DNA from: Jannaschia sp. M317
GTDB lineage: Bacteria; Pseudomonadota; Alphaproteobacteria; Rhodobacterales; Rhodobacteraceae
Assembly (NCBI RefSeq): GCF_025141175.1
Contig: NZ_CP081160.1
Span: 1-64,000, forward strand
Direction of reading: 5' to 3'
DNA: 64,000 nt
Numbering within the stretch: the first letter of the stretch is position 1; every line of letters starts with the position of its first letter. The notes under the pieces were generated by a model. It was not told the origin of the DNA and did not search any database. It saw only the letters and a list, made by a program, of their open reading frames with translations. A program made the position numbers and the translations under genes. Positions 28,018 to 36,284 of the stretch are shown here, piece after piece.

Positions 28018-29226
28018 GTGCGGATCGTCATCATCAACGACGCCGGGGTGGCGCGCGGCGGGGCCACCGGCCTGGCCCTGCTCAGCGCGCGCCTGTTTGC
28101 CGCGCAGGGCCACGACGTGACCTATCTGTGCGGCGATACCGGCGACGACGGCACCCTGGCCGGGCTGGGCGTGACCGTTCTGCCCATGGGCGGCGCGGGT
28201 CTGCTGAAACGGTCCAGGGCATCGGCCCTGCGCGATGGTCTCTATGATGCGGCAATGCGCGACAAGGTGGCCGCCGCGATCCGCGACATCGACACCGCCC
28301 AGACGGTCTATCACCTGCATGGCTGGGCACAGATCCTGTCGCCGTCGATCTTTGACGCGCTCGCCCCGGTCGCGGCGCGCACCTATGTCCATGCGCACGA
28401 TTTCTTTCTGGCCTGCCCGAACGGCTCCTACTTCGATTTCAAGGCGGGCCAGACCTGCGGCCGCCGACCGCTGTCGGCGGCCTGCCTGACAACCAACTGC
28501 GACCGCCGCAGTTACCCGCAAAAGCTGTGGCGCGCCCTACGCCAGGCCCACATCCGCAAGGGGGCCCATGGCCGCAGTTGGGCCGGCATTCTCAACCTGC
28601 ATCCCGGCATGACCGAGGGTCTGATCCGTGGTGGCGTCGATCCCGCGACACTGATCACCGTGCGCAACCCGGCGGAACGGATCACGACCACCCGTGTCGA
28701 GGCCGAGACCAATCGCGGCCTTGTCTTCATCGGACGCACCTACACCGGCAAGGGCGCGGGGCTGCTGTGCCGCGCGGCCCGGATCGCCGGGTTGCCGCTG
28801 CGCATCGTCGGCGCCGTCGATGATCGCCCCGATCTGGTCGCAGCCCATCCCGAGGTGGATTTCACCGGCTGGGTCGATCGCAGCGAGATCGCCGCGTCCA
28901 TTTCCGACCGCCGCATTCTGGTGATGCCGTCCCGCTTTCCCGAGCCCTTTGGCCTGGTCGCCCCCGAAGGCGCGCTCAGCGGGTTGCCGGTCGCGGTGTC
29001 GGACGTCGCCCTGCTGGCGGGGGACGTGGAGGCTGCGGGGGTGGGCCTGGCCGTCGACGTCACCTCGCCTGAAACCCTGGCCGATGGGCTGCGCGCCCTG
29101 CATGACCGCCCCGACGACGAGATCCGCGCCATGAGCCTGCGCGGCTTTGCCGGGGCCGAAGGCGTGACGCAAACACCCGAGGCCTGGGCCGAGCAGCTTC
29201 TGGACCTGTACAGGGCGGCGGTATGA
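28018..29226 (+). CDS. Glycosyltransferase family 4
   Basis: GT-B enzyme of 402 residues starting at GTG 28018, three bases after the previous stop. N-domain begins RIVIINDAGVARGGATGLALL; an HAHDFFLACPNGSY segment follows. The C-domain has GLVFIGRTYTGKGAGLL and the donor-binding PEPFGLVAPEGALSGLPVAV with the E-x7-E pattern. It overlaps the acyltransferase start by 4 bp. Likely cytoplasmic, membrane-associated and part of repeat-unit assembly. Confidence 0.87.
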   Translation: MRIVIINDAGVARGGATGLALLSARLFAAQGHDVTYLCGDTGDDGTLAGLGVTVLPMGGAGLLKRSRASALRDGLYDAAMRDKVAAAIRDIDTAQTVYHLHGWAQILSPSIFDALAPVAARTYVHAHDFFLACPNGSYFDFKAGQTCGRRPLSAACLTTNCDRRSYPQKLWRALRQAHIRKGAHGRSWAGILNLHPGMTEGLIRGGVDPATLITVRNPAERITTTRVEAETNRGLVFIGRTYTGKGAGLLCRAARIAGLPLRIVGAVDDRPDLVAAHPEVDFTGWVDRSEIAASISDRRILVMPSRFPEPFGLVAPEGALSGLPVAVSDVALLAGDVEAAGVGLAVDVTSPETLADGLRALHDRPDDEIRAMSLRGFAGAEGVTQTPEAWAEQLLDLYRAAV

Positions 29227-30302
29227 CGGCCGCCGCGCCCAGCCGGTACGACGCCATCGACGGGCTGCGCGCGATCGCGATACTCTGGGTGGCGGTGTAC
29301 CACTATGCGGTGTTCTGGTCCCCGGCCGGGCGCGGGCTGGACCTGGTGCCCTATGGCGCGGCGCTGTCCTGGATTCCGCTGGCCGAGGTGGGGGGCCTGG
29401 GCGTGTCGCTGTTCTTCATCGTCTCGGGATTTGTCATCACCTTCAGCCTGCAACGCAGCGGCAGCGTCCTCGCGTTCCTTGCCCTGCGCCTGCTGCGGCT
29501 TTGGCCGACGCTGCTGCTGTGCGGGTCGCTGACATTCGTCGTGACCCTGTGGCTGGGGCCCCCGCCCCTGATGCGCAGCATGCTGGAGTTCGTGATTTCC
29601 ATGGCGTTCCTGCCACCGGAACACGTGGGCCGCGCCCTGGGTCTGGGGCCTCTGGAATGGCTGGACGGGGCCTATTGGTCGCTTTGGGTCGAGGTGCGTT
29701 TCTACGCGATTGCCGCGCTGCTCTACTTTGGGACGCGGGGGCATTTCCTGGCGGGGTGGGCCGTGTTCATGGCCATCGGCACCTTGCTGCATGTCAAGCT
29801 GCTGCCGCCGGATCATCCGCTGCTGGGGCTGCTGTTCACCGACTACCACCCGTTCTTTACCATCGGCATCGCGCTGGCGGCCTTTCGGATGGATGTGCCG
29901 CGCCGCGTCGCCGGGTTCCTGCTGATCAGCGGGCTGGTGCAGGCCTATCTTTATGCGGCGAATGATCTGGCCTACGCTTTGGGACTGACCATCGTCTGCG
30001 CCTTGGCGATCACCGCTGCCCTGTCTCCGCGTGCCGTGCCGTTTCTGTCGGCGGCCCCCCTGGCGCGGATCGGGCGCGCGTCCTACGCGTATTACCTGCT
30101 GCATCAGAACCTTGGGCTGGCCCTGCTGGCCACCGTGGGTCTGAGCTTTGGTGTGTCCGGGGCGATCGTGGCCATGCTGGTCATTCAACTGGCGCTGCTG
30201 GCGTTGTCGATCGGCCTGACAGAGCGGTTGGAGGCCCCGGTCCGCCACCGGTTGCGCGCCGTCGTGATGCGGTGGACACACAGGCCCGCGCCCGCTGCCT
30301 GA
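29223..30302 (+). CDS. Membrane acyltransferase, family 3 (OafA/NodX type)
   Basis: Inner-membrane protein of 359 residues that likely O-acetylates (or otherwise acylates) the glycan. The start YDAIDGLRAIAILWVAVYHY carries the family's conserved GLRAIAI and catalytic His region; FFIVSGFVITFSL follows. About ten membrane segments are spread over the chain. The start overlaps the GT4 stop (ATGA). It ends the glycan run; about 200 bp without a gene separate it from the TRAP binding protein. Confidence 0.87.
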   Translation: MTAAAPSRYDAIDGLRAIAILWVAVYHYAVFWSPAGRGLDLVPYGAALSWIPLAEVGGLGVSLFFIVSGFVITFSLQRSGSVLAFLALRLLRLWPTLLLCGSLTFVVTLWLGPPPLMRSMLEFVISMAFLPPEHVGRALGLGPLEWLDGAYWSLWVEVRFYAIAALLYFGTRGHFLAGWAVFMAIGTLLHVKLLPPDHPLLGLLFTDYHPFFTIGIALAAFRMDVPRRVAGFLLISGLVQAYLYAANDLAYALGLTIVCALAITAALSPRAVPFLSAAPLARIGRASYAYYLLHQNLGLALLATVGLSFGVSGAIVAMLVIQLALLALSIGLTERLEAPVRHRLRAVVMRWTHRPAPAA

Positions 30303-30509
30303 TACCCGGTTTCTGCGGTTCTCCGCAGGAGCCGATGCGCGGATGGCCCTACCTCCGCAGGTCCGCCCCTCTCAAAGATAGGAGCGTGACGCGCCGCCCG
30401 CCCAACCAAACGGGACGGCGCAGGTTGCACACCATTTGGGATCCCCCGGGCCGGTCGAGGAGGGCCACCCGGACCACGGATCCCCGGATTTGACCCGCCG
30501 GAGGATATC

Positions 30510-31535
30510 ATGCGGACACTTAAGACACCCCTGACGGGACTTGCTGCCGCCGCCCTTGCGGCGACCGCCGCGATGGCCGACGGCCATGCCACGACCACCC
30601 TGCGGGTGCAGTCGTTGTTTCCGCAGGAATCGCCCTCGGGCCAGCTTGCGCAGCAGTTCGTCGACAATGTCGAACGCATGTCCGGCGGCGAGATCGACAT
30701 CGAGATCTTCTATTCCTCCGCCGTCGTCAAATCGGTCGAAACCTTTGACGCCGCCGTCTCGGGCATTCTGGACTGCGACATGACGGGGGCCAGCTATCAG
30801 ACCTCCAAGAACCCGGCGTTCCAGTTCATCGGCGACATCATGGGCGGCTATGACACGCCGTATCAGCAGCTGAGCTGGCTGTATTACGGCGGTGGCATGG
30901 ACGCGGCGCAGGAGCTGTTCCACGCCTACGACATGCACCTGGTCGGCTGGTGGGTGCCGGGGCAGGAAAGCCTGTCGTCGTCGCGCCCGCTGCGCAACGT
31001 CGAAGATTTCAAGAACTGGAAGTTCCGGTCGCCCCCCGGCATGGAAACCAAGATCTTCGAAAAGCTGGGCGCCTCGCCCATCGTAATGGATTTCACCGAG
31101 GTCTTTACCGCGCTGGAGACGGGCATCATCGACGGGGCCGACGCCGCCGGGATCGCGACCAACGTGTCACTGGGGCTGTTCGACATCGTGGAACATGCGA
31201 CCTTCCCCGGTTTTCATTCCATGCCGTCCGATCACCTGGCCTGCAACAAGGCCGTCTGGGACGGGCTGCCCGACGACCACCGCGCCATCATCGAGATCGC
31301 GATGGAAAGCCTGGCGCTGCGCACCGCGCTGACCTTCGAGAAGGTGAACGCCGAGGCCGCCGCCGAACTGGCCGCCAAGGGCATCAGCATCTACAACTGG
31401 ACCGCCGAAGACCGCGCCGAGTTCCGCGCCGTCGCCCAGGAAACCTGGCACGAATTCGCCACCACGCCCGAGGCCAAGGCCCTGGTCGAAAGTCATCTGG
31501 GGTATCTGCGCCAATTGGGCCTGACCAGCGAGTAA
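30510..31535 (+). CDS. TRAP transporter periplasmic binding protein (DctP family), orphan
   Basis: A 341-residue periplasmic protein with signal peptide [23 protein letters not shown] and a GGAGG ribosome site. The fold is DctP: TLRVQSLFPQESPSGQLAQQF, the ligand-carboxylate region NWKFRSPPGMETKIFEKLGA, then VFTALETGIIDGADAAG. Such proteins deliver organic acids or sugar acids to DctQ/DctM membrane subunits. No DctQM genes are adjacent, so it must use partners elsewhere or be a remnant. Two GNRA-looped hairpins follow it. Confidence 0.88.
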   Translation: MRTLKTPLTGLAAAALAATAAMADGHATTTLRVQSLFPQESPSGQLAQQFVDNVERMSGGEIDIEIFYSSAVVKSVETFDAAVSGILDCDMTGASYQTSKNPAFQFIGDIMGGYDTPYQQLSWLYYGGGMDAAQELFHAYDMHLVGWWVPGQESLSSSRPLRNVEDFKNWKFRSPPGMETKIFEKLGASPIVMDFTEVFTALETGIIDGADAAGIATNVSLGLFDIVEHATFPGFHSMPSDHLACNKAVWDGLPDDHRAIIEIAMESLALRTALTFEKVNAEAAAELAAKGISIYNWTAEDRAEFRAVAQETWHEFATTPEAKALVESHLGYLRQLGLTSE

Positions 31536-31542
31536 CACCGGC

Positions 31543-31560
31543 CGCGGGGGCAACCCCGCG
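31543..31560 (+). terminator. Hairpin with GCAA loop after dctP-like gene
   Basis: CGCGGGG and CCCCGCG pair around a GCAA (GNRA) tetraloop, starting 8 bases after the stop. No U-run follows, so it may protect the 3' end or pause transcription rather than end it alone. Confidence 0.55.
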
Positions 31561-31639
31561 CGCCACGCCATCCTGACAGATCGTGGGCCCGGACCTCCCG
31601 CCGTCCCACATCTCTCCCAAAAGCATCTGTCTGGATCTG

Positions 31640-31665
31640 GATGCCCGGCCGCAAGGCCGGGCATC
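31640..31665 (+). terminator. Strong hairpin with GCAA loop
   Basis: An 11-bp perfect stem (GATGCCCGGCC with GGCCGGGCATC) closed by a second GCAA tetraloop, followed by TGACGTTTCTGG. It is the most likely end of the dctP-like transcript and lies about 110 bp before the convergent GntR gene. Confidence 0.65.
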
Positions 31666-31776
31666 TGACGTTTCTGGACCATGGTCCGCAATCCGCGGCC
31701 CGCGGGGTCAGATGTCCCATTCGATTACATAACCTGAATTATGTTATGGATCGACACGGGCGCGCGCGCCCCGGCA

Positions 31777-32427
31777 TCACGACGGGCGCAGACGGCGGAG
31801 TTGTTGATACATCTGGTCACCCGCCCCGGCGACGTGTTTTTCGATACAGGCGACAGCGCCCTCGACGTCGTTGGCGCGGAACGCGGCGAGCAATTCGGCG
31901 TGTTCCTGTAACAGTTCGCGGTGGCGCGACCGGGTCAGCGGGACCGTGGCGGCCAGGGCGTTCAGGGACCGGCGCTGCAATTCCCAGATGGCAGAGGCGC
32001 GGCGGTTGTAGTGGCTACGCGCGACGACCGCGTGAAAGGCTTTGTCCAACGCCGCGAAGGCCGGTTTGTTGGTCGGATCGGTTTCGATCATCTGGGCTTG
32101 CAACATCTCCATCTCATCCAGGTCCTGCGGGCGGCAGGACTGTGCGAAATCGCGGACAAGATAGGGTTCCAGCAGTTGCAGAACCTCGAATATCTCAAGG
32201 ATCACATCAGCGTCGAGCGTGCTGACCGTGGCGCCCTTGTTGCGCGTGATCTCGACCAGTCCTTCGCCTTGCAGGGTGCGCAGCGCCTCGCGCACGGGAA
32301 TGATCGAGGTGCCATAGCGTTTCGCCAGTTCCTGCACCTTGAGCCGGGAACCGCTGGGGTAAGTGCCATTGCCGATATCGTCGATGATCCGGGCGTGTAG
32401 GTCGTGGTCGGGTGCGCTGTCCGGCAC
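31777..32427 (-). CDS. GntR-family regulator with FCD domain
   Basis: A 216-residue repressor-type protein. GTG 32427 is chosen because GGAGGAAA sits 8 bases upstream and it gives a normal length; the open frame extends further without family features. The N-terminal winged helix reads LKVQELAKRYGTSIIPVREALRTLQGEGLVEI. The C-terminal FCD ligand domain has LDKAFHAVVARSHYNR and a metal-type His near EKHVAG. It is divergent from the sugar-binding-protein operon at 32554. The 126-bp gap contains an inverted repeat that fits as its operator. Sugar-acid catabolic intermediates are the usual effectors of FCD proteins. Confidence 0.88.
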   Translation of the reverse strand: MPDSAPDHDLHARIIDDIGNGTYPSGSRLKVQELAKRYGTSIIPVREALRTLQGEGLVEITRNKGATVSTLDADVILEIFEVLQLLEPYLVRDFAQSCRPQDLDEMEMLQAQMIETDPTNKPAFAALDKAFHAVVARSHYNRRASAIWELQRRSLNALAATVPLTRSRHRELLQEHAELLAAFRANDVEGAVACIEKHVAGAGDQMYQQLRRLRPS

Positions 32428-32469
32428 TGGCGTTTCCTCCGTCGGGGACCGCAGGATAGGCTCTGAACT

Positions 32470-32517
32470 GTATATTATCAACTTTGAATACCGATTGACG
32501 GCTGCCAGATAATATAC
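32470..32517. promoter_or_regulatory. Inverted repeat, candidate operator of the 31777 GntR regulator
   Basis: GTATATTATC (32470-32479) and GATAATATAC (32508-32517) are perfect inverted copies 28 bases apart, in the divergent gap between the GntR gene and the sugar ABC operon. The right arm is followed by TATCC, and TTGACG lies 8 bases before it. A near-identical TTGACG...GATGATATACTATCC block recurs at 63403-63431, so the same regulator may act there. Confidence 0.6.
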
Positions 32518-32553
32518 TATCCCTATTTCAACATATATCCTAGGGAGGACATT

Positions 32554-33786
32554 ATGCCCCATTTCAACATTCGCACGCTTGGCCTGGCGACAGCCGCCCT
32601 GGCGCTTGGCACCGTGGCGCAGGCGCAATCGGTGACGCTGGACGTCACTGCATGGAAAGGCAACGAGACAGAGCCCGCGGGCCTGCCCGAACTGATCGAG
32701 GCCTTTGAGGCCGCGCATCCCGATATCGACGTGGAACTGTCCTACATCAGCCGTCTGGACACCGATGTCGTGCTGCCCCCGCGCCTGCAGGGCGGCAATG
32801 CGCCGGACGTGATGATGACCGATATGCCCCTGGTCAAGATCTGGGGCGGCGCCGGTCTGCTGGCCGATCTGGGCACCTCGTCGGATTGGTACACCCGGCT
32901 GGAACCGGGGCTGGTCCCGTCGGTGACCTCGGGCGATGCCACCTACATCATGCCGCTGGAAGTCATCGGCATGGGCAATTTCGTCAACATGGGCCTGCTG
33001 AACTCCGTGGGCATCGACGAGGCGCCCACCACGCTCGACGCGCTGAAGGCCGCCTGCGGCGCGCTGGACGCGGCGGGCATCAAGCCGATGGTCTTTACCG
33101 GCGGCTTTTCGGCCCCGCTGTTCACCATCGCCAACGGGCTGGAGGCCTCGGAGGCGGCGGCCGCCGATCTGGGCGCGGGCGACGCGACCTTTGCCGAGAA
33201 CGCAGGCTTTGGCGGCGCCATCGACGAGATCCGCGCCCTGATCGACGCCAAATGCGTCGACCCCGATGCGCAGGCCGGTCTGGACCCCTGGTCGTCGGCT
33301 TTGTCAGAATTCAAAGCCGGCAACTTTGCCATGATGCCCCAGGGGGCCTGGAACATCGCCGATTTCTCCTCGGTCGAGGGGCTGGACTTTGCCTTTGCGC
33401 CGATCCCGTCGGGCAAGGCGTCGGGCGTGGCGCTGGACCTGTTCGGCATCGGCTGGTCGATCAGCGCGGGGTCCGAGAACATGGACGCGGCGAAAACCTT
33501 TATCGAGTTCTTTGCCGAGGAGGCAAACCTGCAGGTCATGCTGGACGCCGAAAGCGCCTATAGCCCCTTTCAGGGCGGCGCATCGGGCATGCCGGACCTG
33601 GCCGCGCCCTATGATCAGTCGCGCATCGATGGCGGCGTGATCATGTATCCCTTTGCGGTCCTCGACTGGCCCAAGCCCCTGGAAGCAGAGATCTGGGACA
33701 GCCTGACCGGCTTTCTGCTGAACACCGACCGGTCCAACGAGGACGTGTTGGAACGCTGGGACGAAGCGGTCGAAGACACGCTGTAA
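32554..33786 (+). CDS. Sugar ABC transporter substrate-binding protein (CUT1 type)
   Basis: A 410-residue periplasmic protein with signal peptide ending TVAQAQ and an excellent ribosome site (GGGAGGAC). It belongs to the family 1 extracellular solute-binding proteins: an AFEAAHPDIDVEL lobe, NAPDVMMTDMPL and GNFAMMPQGAWNIADF in the ligand cleft. It is the first gene of an operon with two permeases and two sugar-acid enzymes. No ATP-binding subunit is encoded in the operon. Substrate not assigned; the downstream dehydratase suggests a sugar or sugar acid. Confidence 0.9.
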   Translation: MPHFNIRTLGLATAALALGTVAQAQSVTLDVTAWKGNETEPAGLPELIEAFEAAHPDIDVELSYISRLDTDVVLPPRLQGGNAPDVMMTDMPLVKIWGGAGLLADLGTSSDWYTRLEPGLVPSVTSGDATYIMPLEVIGMGNFVNMGLLNSVGIDEAPTTLDALKAACGALDAAGIKPMVFTGGFSAPLFTIANGLEASEAAAADLGAGDATFAENAGFGGAIDEIRALIDAKCVDPDAQAGLDPWSSALSEFKAGNFAMMPQGAWNIADFSSVEGLDFAFAPIPSGKASGVALDLFGIGWSISAGSENMDAAKTFIEFFAEEANLQVMLDAESAYSPFQGGASGMPDLAAPYDQSRIDGGVIMYPFAVLDWPKPLEAEIWDSLTGFLLNTDRSNEDVLERWDEAVEDTL

Positions 33787-33801
33787 GCTCTCCTCCCGCG
33801 A

Positions 33802-33837
33802 CCCCTGCCGCGCGTCTGTGCGGCGGGGATTCGTTTT
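33802..33837 (+). terminator. Intercistronic hairpin after the sugar-binding protein gene
   Basis: CCCC-T-GCCGC pairs with GCGGC-GGGG (one bulged T) around an 8-base loop, followed by ATTCGTTTT. It lies between the binding-protein gene and the first permease. Partial termination or 3'-end protection would keep binding protein in excess, a common arrangement. Confidence 0.55.
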
Positions 33838-33862
33838 CCCCACCCCACCCCGGAGCCGACTG

Positions 33863-34732
33863 ATGCGCGACCCCCGTAGCTTCTACATGCTGACCGTGCC
33901 CGCGTTGTTGTTCATCGGGGCGTTCTTTCTCTACCCGATCGCGCTTTCGGTGCAGATGAGCTTTACCGATTTCAGCGGCGTGGGCGATGCGGATTTCGTG
34001 GGCCTGAAGAACTACGACCGCTTCGTCAGCCGGGATCGGTATCTGAATTCGGTCTGGGTGACGGTCAAGTTCACCTTTGTCGTCGTCACCGTCCAGACCC
34101 TGCTGGGCCTGATCTTCGCCTTTCTGCTGCACCGCATGCCCGCGATCCGCAATTTCTGCCGGGCGGTTCTGTTCACGCCCGCGATGATGTCCTTCGTCAT
34201 CGTCGGCTACATCTGGCAGTTCATCTATGCGCCCTATTCCGGCGGGCTCAACGCCCTGTTGGAGGCGGTGGGCCTGGGCGGGCTGTCCCGTGGCTGGCTG
34301 GGCGACCCGGACACCGCGCTTTATGCCATCGCGCTGACCCATGTGTGGATGTTCGTGGGCTACACCACCGCGATCTTTCTGGTGGGCTTTGCCAACATCC
34401 CCCGCGACATCGAAGAGGCGGGCCGCCTGGACGGCGCGAAATCCCTGCAACGGTTCTGGTATCTGGAACTGCCGCTGCTGGCGCCCTCGATCACCATCAA
34501 CGTGATCCTGTCGACGGTCGGCACGCTCAAGACCTTCGAGCTGCCGTTCATCATGACACGCGGCGGGCCGGACCGGGCCACCAACACCCTGTCGCTGGAA
34601 ATCGTGAACAACCTGTTCGGCAGCTACAAGTTCGGCTTTGCCAGCGCGCTGTCGATCATCATGCTGGTGATCGTGGTCGTCGTCGCCGTGGTCCAGAACA
34701 CCTATCTCAAGCGTCGGGAGAACAACCAATGA
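33863..34732 (+). CDS. Sugar ABC transporter permease (MalF-like)
   Basis: A 289-residue inner-membrane protein starting at ATG 33863 with GGAG upstream. Six membrane segments; first helix MLTVPALLFIGAFFLYPIALSVQMSF. The EAA loop that contacts the ATPase reads DIEEAGRLDGAKSLQRFWYLELPLL. It overlaps the next permease by 4 bp (ATGA). Forms a heterodimeric channel with it. Confidence 0.9.
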   Translation: MRDPRSFYMLTVPALLFIGAFFLYPIALSVQMSFTDFSGVGDADFVGLKNYDRFVSRDRYLNSVWVTVKFTFVVVTVQTLLGLIFAFLLHRMPAIRNFCRAVLFTPAMMSFVIVGYIWQFIYAPYSGGLNALLEAVGLGGLSRGWLGDPDTALYAIALTHVWMFVGYTTAIFLVGFANIPRDIEEAGRLDGAKSLQRFWYLELPLLAPSITINVILSTVGTLKTFELPFIMTRGGPDRATNTLSLEIVNNLFGSYKFGFASALSIIMLVIVVVVAVVQNTYLKRRENNQ

Positions 34733-35559
34733 GCCCCGCTGTCCGCGCGATTTCGTGGAAACTGGCGCAGGCGCTGGTCGTGGTCGTCGTCATCGCGATG
34801 CTGATGCCGGTGATCTACATGCTGGCCATGTCGTTTCGCACCGCCGAGGAAATCACAGCCCAGCCGCTGGGCCTGCCCACGCAGCTTTACCTCGGCAACT
34901 ACGCCCGCGCGATCGAAGGCATGGGCTACCTGCGGTCGGTCGTCAATTCGCTGGGCATCACCCTGTCGGTGACGGTTCTGGTGGCTTTCCTCGGGTCGAT
35001 GGCGGCCTATCCGCTGGCGCGGCGCGCCAACCGTTTCACCAAGATCGTCCTGCTGATCGTGGCGCTTGGCCTGGCCACGCCGCCCTTTGTGACGATCACG
35101 CCGATCTACGTCATCTTCCGCAACATGGGCCTGCTGGACAGCTATCTGGGCATCATCATCGCCTTCACCGCGCTGAACCTGCCGCTGGCCGTGTTCTTTT
35201 ATACCGGCTTTATCGGGGCCATCCCGAAAGAGCTGGAAGAAGCCGCGCGTCTCGACAATTGCGGCCCGTGGAAGATCTATTGGTACATCATCCGCCCCCT
35301 GCTGGGCCCGGCCACGGCGACGCTGTCGCTGTTCGTGACGCTGATGGTGTGGAACGATTTCACCTATCCGCTGCTGCTGCTGACCACGCCCGAAAAGTTC
35401 ACCGTGATGATTTCCGTCTACCGCTTCGTGGGCAACCTGAACATCCAGCCTGACATGCTGTTCCCGGCGGCTGTCCTGGGGTCGCTGCCGCTCTTGCTGC
35501 TGTTCGTGGCGTTCCAGCGCCGGATCGTGTCGGGCGTCACGGCGGGGGCGGTGAAATGA
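34729..35559 (+). CDS. Sugar ABC transporter permease (MalG-like)
   Basis: A 276-residue second permease with six hydrophobic segments and EAA loop ELEEAARLDNCGPWKIYWYIIRPLLGP. It starts within the stop of the first permease and its own stop overlaps the dehydrogenase start, so import and metabolism are coupled. No ATPase gene follows; a shared CUT1 ATPase elsewhere is required. Confidence 0.9.
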   Translation: MSPAVRAISWKLAQALVVVVVIAMLMPVIYMLAMSFRTAEEITAQPLGLPTQLYLGNYARAIEGMGYLRSVVNSLGITLSVTVLVAFLGSMAAYPLARRANRFTKIVLLIVALGLATPPFVTITPIYVIFRNMGLLDSYLGIIIAFTALNLPLAVFFYTGFIGAIPKELEEAARLDNCGPWKIYWYIIRPLLGPATATLSLFVTLMVWNDFTYPLLLLTTPEKFTVMISVYRFVGNLNIQPDMLFPAAVLGSLPLLLLFVAFQRRIVSGVTAGAVK

Positions 35560-36284
35560 CCGATCTGTCGGGACGTCACATCCTGGTCACCGGCGCGGGC
35601 GCGGGCATCGGTCTGGGCATCCTGCGCCAGTGCCGCGCCGCCGGGGCCCGCGTCACCGGCTTCGACAATCGCGCAGAAGCCCGCGCCGGCATCCAGGCCG
35701 AGGGCGCGACCTTTGCCCAGGTCGATGTGGGCGACGCCCCCGCGTTGGCCGCCGCCGTCGCCGCGCTCGGCCCGCTGGACGGGATCGTCAACAACGCCGG
35801 CATCACCATCCAGACCCCGTTCGAGAACATGCCCGTCGCCGACATGGATCTGCTGTGGCGGGTCAATCAGCGCGCGCCGATGATCGTGGTTCAGGCCGCC
35901 CTGCCCGCGATGCCGCGCGGGGCCGCCATCGTCAACGTCGCCTCGAACCACGCCCGCGCCTCGGATCAGGGCTACGAGGCCTATGCCGGAACCAAGGGTG
36001 CCCTGACCGCAATGACCCGCGCCATGGCCTGGAGCCTGGGGCCCCGCGGCATCCGCGTCAACGCGCTGGCCCCCGGCCTGACCATGACCGAGGCCGTCAC
36101 CAAGATCGCGAAGGAACAAGACTGCATGGATCTCTTCAATTCCTGGCATGCCACCGGCCATGTCAGCACCGTCGACGAAGTCGGCGCCGCCGCCGCCTGG
36201 CTGCTGTCGGATGCCGCCGCCGCCCTGACCGGCGCAGAGATTCTGGCAGATCAGGGCATGTCCGCCCGTCTGGGGGCCCTATGA
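35556..36284 (+). CDS. Short-chain dehydrogenase/reductase (SDR)
   Basis: A 242-residue NAD(P)-dependent oxidoreductase. N-terminal cofactor motif TGAGAGIGLG, NNAG in the middle, and catalytic YAGTK. The cofactor loop GFDNRAEA carries an acidic residue at the end of beta-2, which favours NAD over NADP. Overlaps permease and dehydratase genes by 4 bp each. It likely oxidises an imported sugar to its lactone, feeding the dehydratase next to it. Exact substrate unknown. Confidence 0.88.
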   Translation: MTDLSGRHILVTGAGAGIGLGILRQCRAAGARVTGFDNRAEARAGIQAEGATFAQVDVGDAPALAAAVAALGPLDGIVNNAGITIQTPFENMPVADMDLLWRVNQRAPMIVVQAALPAMPRGAAIVNVASNHARASDQGYEAYAGTKGALTAMTRAMAWSLGPRGIRVNALAPGLTMTEAVTKIAKEQDCMDLFNSWHATGHVSTVDEVGAAAAWLLSDAAAALTGAEILADQGMSARLGAL

